DNA from: Actinospica sp035493475
GTDB lineage: Bacteria; Actinomycetota; Actinomycetes; Streptomycetales; Catenulisporaceae
Direction: 5' to 3'
Length of the DNA: 64,000 nt
Assembly (NCBI GenBank): GCA_035493475.1
Contig: DATJIF010000061.1
Coordinates: forward strand, 28,952 to 92,951
A program made the position numbers and the translations under genes. Of the stretch, positions 44,050-52,713 are shown one piece after another (within the stretch, counting starts at the first letter, position 1; every line of letters begins with the position of its first letter). The notes below the pieces were generated by a model. It did no database searches. It was not told where the DNA came from and was given only the letters and a program-made list of their open reading frames with translations.

Positions 44050-46227
44050 TCAACTGCTGGGGGCGAGGAGGGCGGCCAGCAGCCGGTAGCCGCTCTGGAA
44101 CCTCCCTGGTGGCGACATCTGGCTGCTGCGGGTCGCGGTGCCGCTGGGGAAGGGGAGCGTGGACCAGGCCACCGGTACCGGATCGATCTCGTGGATCGCG
44201 GGATCGATCGGTCCCAGACCGGGCCAGTCCTCGACTCGGATCTGCCACACCCCGGTCATGCGACGACGGTCGAGGTCGGCCTTGTCCGGCAGGGCGGCGG
44301 CGAGTCGGGTGTGCAGCTCCTCGGGGCCGGCGGCCAGCAGCGCTCGCACATCCAGCAGGCCCGGTGCCACGTCGGCCTGCTCGCTGAGCGTGTAGAGGCC
44401 GAGCGCGGCCAGGGTCAGCGCGGGGTAGAGACAGAACCCGATGATTCCTTGGTCGGTGGTGCGCGGGATGGCCGGGTGTTCGGGATCGACGGCGGCCAGC
44501 TCCCGCGCCGCGACACGCACCGCCTCGCGCCAGCGCGCATCTCCTCCCGCGGCCATCGTAGGCAGGGCCCGGCCGAGCTCGGTGGGTAGATGCGACATGG
44601 TGGGCGGCACCGGGCCCGTCCACGAGTCGAACAGCCCGAAGCCCTGCTCACGGGCGTGCGCTTCGAGTTCGGGTGCGCTTGCGGGCGACCATTCGAGGTC
44701 TGTGGTGCCGAAGTCCTGCCTGAAGCTGATCTGAAGGGCGTTGCCGCACCGGCACAGCGCCCACGCCCACCACCAGACGTGTGCCGGCCGTGCGAACAGC
44801 CATGGGCCGGGTGCGCCGCACTCCGCGCACGTTTGCGGGCCCACACCGTCCTCGAAAAGGCGGGTGACCTCGCTGACGGGCGTGTGCGACCAGCCGGACT
44901 GACTGCCCGCCTCGATCCGTTCACGCACGCTCACGCACCGGACCCCGCAGGGCGAGCTGCCGGGATGCGGGCAGGAGAGGATGTGCTGTGCGCGCAGCCG
45001 CACGGCGCGCAGATGCCGCGGATCGGCGCCGTGCTGCTCGCGCCAGTGCAGGACCAGACGGGAGTCGAGCGGAAGGCCGTCCGGCAGTGCTCGGGACCAG
45101 TCACCGGTGAGCAGCTGCCCGGCTGCGCACACCGGAACCTGGTCGATCTCCATACCTGCCTGCCGCGCGGTGGTGTAGATCGCCGCGGCGGTGATCGGCA
45201 CCAGCGCCTCGGCGTTCTCGCACCAGCGAGGGCGGGCGAGATGCGGTAGCAGCTCCACCTCCCGGCTCCACTCGCTCTCGGTCGCCGCCATCAGCGCTTC
45301 GGCGAGATCCAGTGCCCGCTGCCAACCGGGCCGGTCCGGGAAAGAAGCCAGCGCCTCGGGAAGCGGCCACGTCGTGCGCCACAGGAGCGCGAAACGCTCG
45401 CGCTGCTCGTCGGTCATGTGGAACGGCGGGCCGGGCACGTGGCGCGGGTCGGGATCGCGCTGGCGCATTTCGAGTTGCAGCCACCCGATCGGGCAGCGGT
45501 AGCCGGGGAAGACCTCGCTCCACGCTCGCTCGAACAGTGCGCACCGGGCGTCGGGGGCCTCGACCGGGCGCATCGGCCAATACCCCGGGGAAACCTCGAT
45601 CACCCCGAGCCGGTGTACCTGCCCGCCGATTCGGATATCGATCTGTGGCGGCGGGTCGGGCAGTTCGTGTCGCCCGGCGATGAACATGCCGCCGTTCTCG
45701 AACTCTGCCATGTCCGCGTCGTATAGCGCGGTCTGCACGGCGAGAGGAATGAGCCAGTGGTCCTGCGCGGCCACCGTATCCGGCACGGCGAGCGTGATCA
45801 CCCGGCCCGTTCCGCGCCCACGGTAGCCGTCGCTCATCCCGAGCACGCACGTGTCGGCGCCGGTGACCACGCCGACGGTCTGATCGAACTCGGTCATCAC
45901 CGACTCAAGCACCTCGCGCGGCTCGCCCCCCATACAGAACGCAACCCGCACCTCGGCGCCACTCGTCCTGAACCACGAGCGCGCGGCCAGATACCGGTCG
46001 CGGACCTCTTCGCTGTGCTCGGCGAAGTCAGCCAGTTGCTGCGGATCGGGCAGGTCCAGGTGCGCCTTGCGTATCGGCAGTCTCGGGTACGGGCCACCGC
46101 GCACATCGCTGCTGGGGCGTGGCGCGAGGTCGACGCATGGGACCGCGCCGCCTGCGTCGACGTGTACTTCGACGCGGCGCTCCGGAACCGGAAGGTGGTC
46201 GAGAAGGTCAGTGAGCAGCACAGTCAC
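44050..46227 (-). CDS. Large hypothetical protein, apparent fusion of the 43260-type and 42303-type modules
   Basis: 725 residues from GTG 46227; extending to 46530 would overlap the next gene and lacks support. Residues 92-172 align with the 43260 product and 417-500 with the 42303 product, including CAEC (467-470) and CRCG (492-495). Between them (about 200-400) is an unassigned helical and beta-rich region. TACGCT lies 6 bases before the start (46234-46239), so the mRNA is probably leaderless. The fused form implies the two separate proteins act together. Confidence 0.6.
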   Translation of the reverse strand: MTVLLTDLLDHLPVPERRVEVHVDAGGAVPCVDLAPRPSSDVRGGPYPRLPIRKAHLDLPDPQQLADFAEHSEEVRDRYLAARSWFRTSGAEVRVAFCMGGEPREVLESVMTEFDQTVGVVTGADTCVLGMSDGYRGRGTGRVITLAVPDTVAAQDHWLIPLAVQTALYDADMAEFENGGMFIAGRHELPDPPPQIDIRIGGQVHRLGVIEVSPGYWPMRPVEAPDARCALFERAWSEVFPGYRCPIGWLQLEMRQRDPDPRHVPGPPFHMTDEQRERFALLWRTTWPLPEALASFPDRPGWQRALDLAEALMAATESEWSREVELLPHLARPRWCENAEALVPITAAAIYTTARQAGMEIDQVPVCAAGQLLTGDWSRALPDGLPLDSRLVLHWREQHGADPRHLRAVRLRAQHILSCPHPGSSPCGVRCVSVRERIEAGSQSGWSHTPVSEVTRLFEDGVGPQTCAECGAPGPWLFARPAHVWWWAWALCRCGNALQISFRQDFGTTDLEWSPASAPELEAHAREQGFGLFDSWTGPVPPTMSHLPTELGRALPTMAAGGDARWREAVRVAARELAAVDPEHPAIPRTTDQGIIGFCLYPALTLAALGLYTLSEQADVAPGLLDVRALLAAGPEELHTRLAAALPDKADLDRRRMTGVWQIRVEDWPGLGPIDPAIHEIDPVPVAWSTLPFPSGTATRSSQMSPPGRFQSGYRLLAALLAPSS

Positions 46228-46233
46228 GCACCG

Positions 46234-46239
46234 AGCGTA
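46234..46239 (-). promoter_or_regulatory. -10-like TACGCT 6 nt before the start codon
   Basis: Reverse-strand TACGCT, followed by 6 bases, then GTG 46227. GTGACG about 18 bp upstream is a fair -35. This implies a leaderless transcript. Confidence 0.4.
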
Positions 46240-46423
46240 GCGAATCGAGCCCTTCAACGTCACCACCGAGTTCGCTCGCCTGCGCTGCGGTTGACCCAGC
46301 GCGAGCAGCGTTCCAGCACCTGCGCTGCCGAACCGGGCTAGGCCGATCTGCTCACCTGCGCGGTTACGCACGTGGTGGCGCATAAGGTCGCGGTGGGCGG
46401 TGAGCCCGGTCAGCCGGTTCTTC

Positions 46424-47251
46424 TCACCTCGCGCGAGGGTCAAGCTTGCGTGCCAGTACGCCGAGCATGCGCACCCCCGGCGGAGTGTCCACCAGAGGTT
46501 CGGCTCGCCACTCGTCGACCGGGACCACACCGGGCGGCTCGATATCCAGACCTTCGACGAGCTCTGCGATCTGCCCGGGGTCTCGGCTGACCACCGCCAC
46601 CCCCGTAGACCTCACATAGTCCCGGGTCGCCGAAGCCTGCTCCGCCACGGTCGAAGCCTGTGTCTGCGCCTGCGACAGGGCCAGAAAACTGCCCGGCGCA
46701 AGCGGTTCGGTGTATGCCTCGACGATCTCACGACCCTCTTCGAAGAAGTGCAGCAGAGCGAACATCAGCACCGCGACCGGCCGGTCCAGGTCGAGGGTGT
46801 CGGTCAGCAGCGGATGCCCGAACACCGTTTCCGGACGGCGCAGGTCCGCCAGCATCGCCGCCACGCCCTCGGTGCCGGCCAAAATCAGCCGGGCATGTTC
46901 GACCGCGACCGGGTCGACGTCCACGTACACCACCCGCGCACCAGGGTTCGCCTCCCGGGCGACTTCGTGCACGTTGCCCATCGTCGGCACGCCGGAGCCC
47001 AGGTCCAGGAACTGGGTCACGCCGCACTCGGCGGCCAGGTGGCGCACCACCCGGCCCAGGAAGGCACGGTTGGCCCGCGCCACCACCGGAAGACCGGGAT
47101 AGCTCTCCGCCATGCGCCGGCCCAGCGCGCGGTCGGCCGCGAAATTCTGCGAGCCGCCCAGCCAGAAATCGTAGATCCGGGCGGGGCTGGGATGGGCAGG
47201 GTCGATCTCGGGCAAGCTGAGCGCGAACTCCGCCGCGTCGATATGGTCCAT
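46424..47251 (-). CDS. PF04672-type SAM-dependent methyltransferase
   Basis: 275 residues from ATG 47251, the normal family length; a TTG two codons upstream is less likely. Hallmarks: PSPARIYDFWLGGSQNFAAD, FLDLGSGVPTMGNVHEVA (SAM loop), VVYVDVDPVAV and a HFFEEG-type segment. The substrate is unknown. GATACT lies 7 bases before ATG 47251, again fitting a leaderless mRNA. A paralogue is at 11751. Confidence 0.85.
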   Translation of the reverse strand: MDHIDAAEFALSLPEIDPAHPSPARIYDFWLGGSQNFAADRALGRRMAESYPGLPVVARANRAFLGRVVRHLAAECGVTQFLDLGSGVPTMGNVHEVAREANPGARVVYVDVDPVAVEHARLILAGTEGVAAMLADLRRPETVFGHPLLTDTLDLDRPVAVLMFALLHFFEEGREIVEAYTEPLAPGSFLALSQAQTQASTVAEQASATRDYVRSTGVAVVSRDPGQIAELVEGLDIEPPGVVPVDEWRAEPLVDTPPGVRMLGVLARKLDPRAR

Positions 47252-47594
47252 GCGCAACAGTATCGCAGCCGTGCGACTACGCAGCGCAACCAGGGTCCGG
47301 TGGCGGCCACGGCGAGCTGGCCGGTGGCCGCAGAAATGCGTATGCGACGCCCCGCGCGCTCCCGCGCAATGCCAGAGGTTCGAGCGGCACGGCCGACTGG
47401 TTCCATACCGGCCGTGGGAATCGTCCCCGCCGTCACCATCACCGGATGTCCCACCTCAAACGCATGTACCGGCGGCCCGCGGAAGTCACCGGAATGGAGC
47501 AACCGGCGCGCACGGCTGAACACGGCCACCGCCCGCGCGTCAGGGCGCACACGTGCCCAGATCATCGCCTCGACGGCCACTGCCGCATCCAGGC
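47252..47594 (-). pseudogene. Possible decayed or frameshifted gene between two minus-strand genes
   Basis: No intact gene is convincing here. One minus-strand frame is protein-like (AVAVEAMIWARVRPDARAVA, then HPVMVTAGTIPTAGMEP) but has no clear start and runs on into the methyltransferase gene without stopping before it. The membrane-protein gene upstream ends in an Arg-rich tail, so a frameshift joining the two is possible. Promoter GATACT for the methyltransferase is at 47259-47264. Confidence 0.25.
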
Positions 47595-48029
47595 TTACGC
47601 CGCCCGCACGGCCGTGCGCCGCCGCAGACGCCGCCCGCGCCGACCGCACGCAGGCATCCGGCGCAGCAGATCCACCGCCTGCCCGCCGCCGACCTCCCGC
47701 ACCACACGCCAGGTGGCATCCTCGGCAGCGCGCAGCGGGATCCGACCGCCCGCATACGAGCATTCGGCGGACAACGCAGGAAGGATCAACAGACCTAGTG
47801 CTCTTAGTTCCTCCACGTCCAAGCCGTACTCGCCCAGAAACCCCACAGCCGCTTCGGCCAACACCTCGCCCGCAGCGATCTGGCCGATGACTCCGGCGAA
47901 GTAGCCGAGCCGCCCGATCGAGTCCCACAACGCCAACTGGCGCATGTTCACCGCGTACAGCACGCCGCCGATCCCCGGCAGAGCGAGCGCCACGGCAACC
48001 AGGCCGACGCCCTGCGCTACCTGGCTCAT
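47595..48029 (-). CDS. Small hypothetical membrane protein
   Basis: 144 residues from ATG 48029. The start MSQVAQGVGLVAVALALPGI is a hydrophobic segment, and a second one, RLGYFAGVIGQIAAGEVLAEA, follows at about 35-55. The C-terminus is Arg-rich (RRMPACGRRGRRLRRRTA) and looks out of frame, so the true end may differ. No family recognised. Confidence 0.45.
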   Translation of the reverse strand: MSQVAQGVGLVAVALALPGIGGVLYAVNMRQLALWDSIGRLGYFAGVIGQIAAGEVLAEAAVGFLGEYGLDVEELRALGLLILPALSAECSYAGGRIPLRAAEDATWRVVREVGGGQAVDLLRRMPACGRRGRRLRRRTAVRAA

Positions 48030-48210
48030 CGCAGTCCCTGCCCCTCGTCTCTCGGCGACGGCCCCACGGTATATCAGGACGCATTCTCGCGTCGACGCGG
48101 CGGCTGGGCACGGGTCCGGACTGCCACAGAGGTCTCGGCACCGTCGAGGCAAGTCTCAGGTGGCGCCGCGCTACGGTGCACTACGACCAGGGGGCCGGCG
48201 GCTGCCGAGT

Positions 48211-49173
48211 CTAGCCCCGACCGCGGTGGTCAGCGCTCGAATCGGCGATCTCGGGCAGACCACGCTCGCGCCGACTGCGCTGGAGCGCGTCGGCGAGCAC
48301 TCCGCACAGCAGATGCAGCAGCACCCCGTAGTACCGGGTGCCGTAACCCTCCAGCTTGGCCGCTGCCCTCGCACCGTGTTCAGGCCGGCCGCGGCGACGC
48401 GCGTCAAGCATCGTGTTGACCAGGGCCAGGCGCGAGCCGATATCGCGGGTGTCCCACCCGATCGCCTCGACGAGTTTCACGTCCGGCGCCCGCACATCGC
48501 AGAGGGGCACCGGGTCGACGAACACCACTGTCATCAACTCCACGCACGCGCCGAGCACCGCGTGGGCCCGTAGCTCGTCGGTAGCCCCGAGGCTCACGGC
48601 CTGGCGGCCGGAGTTCGTGGCACGGGTCAGCACGAGGTAGGCGAGCGTGTCGACCTCCGCGGCCCGCGCGGCTGGACCGACGGCGTATCGCAGAGCCCGG
48701 GTAAAGGTGCGCAACGTGCTGCTGCCGCCGACCGCGGTGTAGATAAGCTTGGCGCGGATCGCCATGTGGAACATGCACTCGTCGAAGGTGCTGTCCTCGG
48801 AGTCGAGCCGGGCGAGCAGATCGGCGGTGGTCAAGATCGGCGTATCCCCGGTCGCCCCCACCCCGACGATCAGGCCGTCTAGCAGCTCGCGCTGCCGCTG
48901 TCGGCGTTCGAGGGCGACGGGCTCAGACCCGGACGGCGGCGCCAGGTCACCGCCGTCGAGCAGGCACGTCTTGGCGAGGTTGAGCCAGTACAACGCCAAC
49001 ATCGGCTTAGCATCGGGATTCAGCGCCGCGATTGCGCTGGACAGTGCTTCCGGCTTGGGGATCACCGCCTTCCACAGCGCGTCCAACGCAGAGTCCTCAT
49101 ACGCGATCACCGCGCTCCCACCCGGCGGCCACAACGCCACGTCGTGCTGGGGCTGCGGGTTCCAGATCTCCAT
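48211..49173 (-). CDS. Hypothetical protein
   Basis: 320 residues from ATG 49173 (MEIWNPQPQHDVALW). I do not recognise it; it is mainly helical, with a long central helical bundle (LARLDSEDSTFDECMFHMAI; then LRAHAVLGACVELMTVVFVD). TACGCT at 49180-49185 is 6 bases before the start, as for the 46227 start. It lies near the small protein gene at 49409 on the other strand. Confidence 0.55.
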   Translation of the reverse strand: MEIWNPQPQHDVALWPPGGSAVIAYEDSALDALWKAVIPKPEALSSAIAALNPDAKPMLALYWLNLAKTCLLDGGDLAPPSGSEPVALERRQRQRELLDGLIVGVGATGDTPILTTADLLARLDSEDSTFDECMFHMAIRAKLIYTAVGGSSTLRTFTRALRYAVGPAARAAEVDTLAYLVLTRATNSGRQAVSLGATDELRAHAVLGACVELMTVVFVDPVPLCDVRAPDVKLVEAIGWDTRDIGSRLALVNTMLDARRRGRPEHGARAAAKLEGYGTRYYGVLLHLLCGVLADALQRSRRERGLPEIADSSADHRGRG

Positions 49174-49179
49174 ACAGCG

Positions 49180-49185
49180 AGCGTA
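49180..49185 (-). promoter_or_regulatory. -10-like TACGCT 6 nt before the start codon
   Basis: Reverse-strand TACGCT, 6 bases, then ATG 49173: same spacing as at 46234-46239. No RBS is visible between them. Confidence 0.4.
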
Positions 49186-49408
49186 GCCGCCCGTACCCGC
49201 CTGATCGCAGCCCTCCCGGCCCGAGCACCCAGCATCCACCCGTAGCTGGCGTCACGGCGAAGGGGCGTGCGCGACCTAGACACGGCAGACTCACCCACGG
49301 CGCGTGGAGAAAGCCCAGTTCGCCCACCGCCGGATCCTGCGGTGCCGCTGGCCAATGCCCTACTGTCATAACCCGACGACATGCTCGGCGTAGATTGAAG
49401 GTGTAGAA

Positions 49409-49753
49409 GTGACCGAAGGTTCCGCGACCATCGTCCTGGCCGACCGCGCCACACTCATTCAGCAGATGCGGCAAGTCCCTGACCCAACCGGGGCAGCACG
49501 AGACATGGCCGTGCTGGTGGCCGACAAACTCGCCGGGCAGACAGTGACCGGCGGCGGGATCGCTGTTGCCCTGATGCTCGGGTTGAGCGAGGAATTCGCT
49601 TCGCTTCAGCCCGCCGTGCGCGCTTCGATGATCGCCACTGCATGCGAGCACGTACTGCCCGATTTGGTGTCCGCCATCGTGCCGGACGGCGCGGTGCGCG
49701 ACGCCGCGCTGGGGGACTTGGCGGCAGCCACGGGGAAACAGAAGAATACATAG
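49409..49753 (+). CDS. Small hypothetical protein
   Basis: 114 residues from GTG 49409. Helical and moderately hydrophobic (GGGIAVALMLGLSEEFASLQ; LVSAIVPDGAVRDAALG). No family recognised; the start is uncertain because no strong RBS is present. It precedes the 49941 gene on the same strand. Confidence 0.45.
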   Translation: MTEGSATIVLADRATLIQQMRQVPDPTGAARDMAVLVADKLAGQTVTGGGIAVALMLGLSEEFASLQPAVRASMIATACEHVLPDLVSAIVPDGAVRDAALGDLAAATGKQKNT

Positions 49754-49940
49754 CCTTCTCGGTGTGTCAGAAGGTTGTGAACGTCGCCTCGCCTGTGGAC
49801 AGGCTTTTCGTAAAAGTCCCGCCCTGCCGCAGGCGCGCGGCCGTGGACGCGCTGCCCCGGCGGAGTACGGATATGTGCAGCCAGCACTGCCACAACCGGC
49901 AGCCGGTCACTACACCAACGCGCATGGTAACGTCGCGGGC

Positions 49941-50840
49941 ATGGCCGAGCCGCACGAGAGTTTCGACGCACTGCGCGCCATGATGCCGGGTGGGAGTTTC
50001 CACCGTAACGCGATCATGGACGCGCTCGCCCGCCGCGCCGTGCTGGCCTACCTCGACGCGCAACCCGACACCCTCGCCGCAGTCATCGAGCGGGTCGGCA
50101 CGTGGGACGACACCCCGAGAGAATTCCAGTACCCGCAGACCCTTCCGCGGTACCGCTTCGCCGGACAGCGGGCCCTGGCCATCGTCAACCAGGCGTTCAT
50201 GGTCGCCGATCAGGCAGGGATCGAGTTCCAGGACGCGATGGTAATGCTCGGTGCCCGCCGACTCGTCACCGATCTCGCACCCGAGGCCCACCGGCGAGAG
50301 GCGCTGGAGATCCTACGCACCGGAAAGAAAGACGCCGCCGGGATCGAACTGCGGCCAGACGCCGCCGACGGGCCTGCCGGACTGGTCGCCTTCGCCGCCA
50401 CCGCCGCGCACCTATACGGGAATCCGCGTCTGTTCCGCTCCCAGCACGCGGTGCGCACGATGTTCGACAAGCAGATCCGCGAACTAGAGGCCGAGGCATA
50501 TCAGATGCCCGACCTCGAACGTGTCGCCGATATCAGCGACCAGGACGCGCGCGCGTTCCTGCTGCACCTCCTGCCCGGCTTCCCGCTCTCGCCGCTCGGC
50601 GAGCCCACACTGCCGGAACTCGAAATTATCCAACTGATCAAACGGCACCTGCTGTCCACCCACGCAGACGCCACCACCGCCGACCAGCAAGAAGAACTCC
50701 TTCGGTGCGTCCGCGTGATCCTCTCCACCAGCCTCGAAGCGCGCGAGGCGAAAAAGCAATACGCGGCGCCGGCCAGCTCCTTCCCCGGCCGGCCCCGCCA
50801 GCAGCCGAGACGCAAGCAACCCAAAGCCAAGCGAAAGTAG
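49941..50840 (+). CDS. Hypothetical protein with basic tail
   Basis: 299 residues from ATG 49941. TAACGT (49928-49933) ends 7 bases before it, so the transcript is probably leaderless. Mostly helical, with a long central acidic helix and a strongly basic tail (RQQPRRKQPKAKRK). No family recognised. It is followed by a 262-base gap containing a GC palindrome and TAGTCT (51036-51041), likely the promoter of the next gene. Confidence 0.55.
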   Translation: MAEPHESFDALRAMMPGGSFHRNAIMDALARRAVLAYLDAQPDTLAAVIERVGTWDDTPREFQYPQTLPRYRFAGQRALAIVNQAFMVADQAGIEFQDAMVMLGARRLVTDLAPEAHRREALEILRTGKKDAAGIELRPDAADGPAGLVAFAATAAHLYGNPRLFRSQHAVRTMFDKQIRELEAEAYQMPDLERVADISDQDARAFLLHLLPGFPLSPLGEPTLPELEIIQLIKRHLLSTHADATTADQQEELLRCVRVILSTSLEAREAKKQYAAPASSFPGRPRQQPRRKQPKAKRK

Positions 50841-51018
50841 CGACAACGCCCGCGCCACGCGGCAGCCGAGATAACAGCGCTCGGGGTTGCCTGTGTATAC
50901 GTGTTCTGTCGAGGCCCGGAGGTTCATGCGTGTGGGCACCGTCCTCCGGCCCAGACGGGACTTCCCTGCTGTGTGCCCGGCGTGTGCAGCCCGAGAACGG
51001 GCGCGCGAGTCATGACTA

Positions 51019-51041
51019 GTGCGCCCGCGCACGGGTAGTCT
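51019..51041 (+). promoter_or_regulatory. Palindrome and -10-like hexamer upstream of the 51103 gene
   Basis: GTGCGC-CC-GCGCAC at 51019-51032 followed by TAGTCT at 51036-51041. The palindrome adjoins the -10 and could be an operator. Transcript leader about 55 bases. Confidence 0.35.
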
Positions 51042-51102
51042 ACGTGCCGTAGCGCATTGTGAGATGCGCGCTCCGATAACACGAGAACCAGGGGTCGAAT
51101 CC

Positions 51103-51417
51103 ATGCCCGAACAGCACAGCGTGCACTCCCGTGGCAGCGGCGGCACGGTCAGTAACTCGGTCACCGGACACGTGGGCAGCCTGATCCAGGCCGGCGACGT
51201 CTACGGCGGAATCGACATGCGCGGCCCCGGCCCCGCGCTCATCCAAACCGGCCCTGCCAACCCTGCCAGCGCGCCGCAAGTGCAGGTGCCGCTCCCCTCC
51301 GACCTCGTCACCGATATGGCCGAGTTCCTTCAGCGAGTCTCCTCCGCCGATCTGGGACGACGCTCGACTGATGCGGACCGGCTGCATCAGCGACTGGCCC
51401 AAGCCACGGTCCGATGA
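51103..51417 (+). CDS. Small actinomycete protein with VxGHVGxLIQAGDVYGGI motif
   Basis: 104 residues from ATG 51103. Its N-terminal 45 residues contain SNSVTGHVGSLIQAGDVYGG, a repeat-like motif (S/T-G-x-V-x-x-x-I-Q-A-G-x-V-x-G-G) common in short actinomycete proteins next to TPR or ATPase conflict-type genes. The rest is a short amphipathic helix. It is coupled to the next gene (ATGA). Function unknown. Confidence 0.5.
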   Translation: MPEQHSVHSRGSGGTVSNSVTGHVGSLIQAGDVYGGIDMRGPGPALIQTGPANPASAPQVQVPLPSDLVTDMAEFLQRVSSADLGRRSTDADRLHQRLAQATVR

Positions 51418-51818
51418 GCGCGAGCGACTCTGCCACCGTCGCCGACGGCGGCCTGCTGCCGATCCTCACACGAGACGAGGTCGGCCGCCTTATCCGCCAA
51501 CTCTGGGTACTGGCCGACTACGTCCCCAGCGCCCGCCACGACGCGGACGAACTCGCCGCGCTGCTCAGCGACCGCACCGCACCGCCCGGCACCCTCAAGC
51601 CCTATCTCCTGGCCGTGTGCCCCTGGGAGAACAGGCAGTTGCGCTACCAGATCTCGCGCCGCGTCCCCGGCGGCGTCGAGGAGGTCATGGAAACGTTCTT
51701 GAACCCACCCATGGCCACGTCCGAGGCGATCAGCTACGGCGTCAACCAAGCCTCTGAACGCCACCAGATCCCCAAGGATCAACTCGATCTGCGCCTGATC
51801 GCAATGCCCGCGGCCTAG
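51414..51818 (+). CDS. Hypothetical protein coupled to the 51103 gene
   Basis: 134 residues from ATG 51414, overlapping the previous stop. Helical N-terminal half (LTRDEVGRLIRQLWVLADYV) and a mixed C-terminal half (AVCPWENRQLRYQISRRVPG). No family recognised. Together with the 51103 product it likely forms a two-gene unit. Confidence 0.5.
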   Translation: MSASDSATVADGGLLPILTRDEVGRLIRQLWVLADYVPSARHDADELAALLSDRTAPPGTLKPYLLAVCPWENRQLRYQISRRVPGGVEEVMETFLNPPMATSEAISYGVNQASERHQIPKDQLDLRLIAMPAA

Positions 51819-52713
51819 ACCGCGCCATGGCTGTGACGCGCCGCCGGTCGCTCGCAGCGTGGCGGGCAACGGCTTCCATGGGACAGGCGGTGGCGCTGGC
51901 AATTGGTTCCACTGGCATATGTCTACGATGGGCCGGGCCGCGACTTCGACTGTCGCAGCTTCGGCGGCGCAGGGCGTTGACCTCGGGAAGTATTATGCAA
52001 GTCGAATGGCGCTCGGTGGGTATTCGGATATGGCGCGGCGGTTGTTTGCGCGGCCTGGAAACGGGAGTTGAAAGTCTTTAGGTTTCTAAAGCATCTGGGA
52101 GTCGGCCTTGAAAGTGGATTTGAAAAGGCACTGAGAGAGCTTTGTGCTTGGCACACACCCAAGTGCGCCCTGCGGTAGAGGCATCCGTTGCTGACTTGGT
52201 GGACGAATCGGTGGGGAAGTTGCCAGGCGCCGAGCGCCGTACGAACATGTCTCAAGCTTGGCTCCTTAATGTGGTCGGCGCAAGGTCGCGTACTGGCCGC
52301 TCGCCAGCTCGCCGCCTCATTGCCTCGCGTCGTTCGCACTTGCCCCGGCCCGCAAGAGGCTGCAAACTACCGGAGGAGGTAAGCGAGTGACGACAGCCGG
52401 TTACGTGATCGTGGGTCTGTGCGCCGGTCGGCCTTCGTCGCGCGCGTCGGTTAGCTGTGCATTCATCAGCCTGCACTGCGGACCTACGAACAGGCTCCCG
52501 GTTCGGGAGCGGAGCAGTTCCGTGGCGACGGCCAAGCTCTATCACAGCGCGGAGAGACCACGGACAAGCTCCTCTCGACTTCGCAAGGTGCAGATTGAGT
52601 CAGGTGGCTTCCTTCGCGCAGGAGGCTGTCGCGAACCTGCGGGCTGTCAGCTCTCTGGGTTGAGGGCGTGCCCGGAGCGGGTAGTTGTCATGAGGGGACT
52701 TGGAGACTAGGAG
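51819..52713. other. 895-bp stretch without a supported gene, probably decayed
   Basis: A/T content is higher than in the neighbours. A frame at 51859-52071 with a Gly-rich start (FHGTGGGAGNWFHW) ends after 70 codons and may be a relic. A small hairpin CTTTAG-GTTT-CTAAAG lies at 52076-52091. A GTG at 52387 has an excellent RBS (GGAGGAGG, 52372-52379) and opens a 107-codon frame to 52710, but the sequence after VTTAGYVIVGLCAG does not look like a maintained protein. It may be a broken gene. Confidence 0.4.

Noticed and set aside
46228..46530. N-terminal extension of the 44050 gene
   Set aside because: It would overlap the methyltransferase gene, contains no conserved sequence, and GTG 46227 has a -10 at leaderless spacing.
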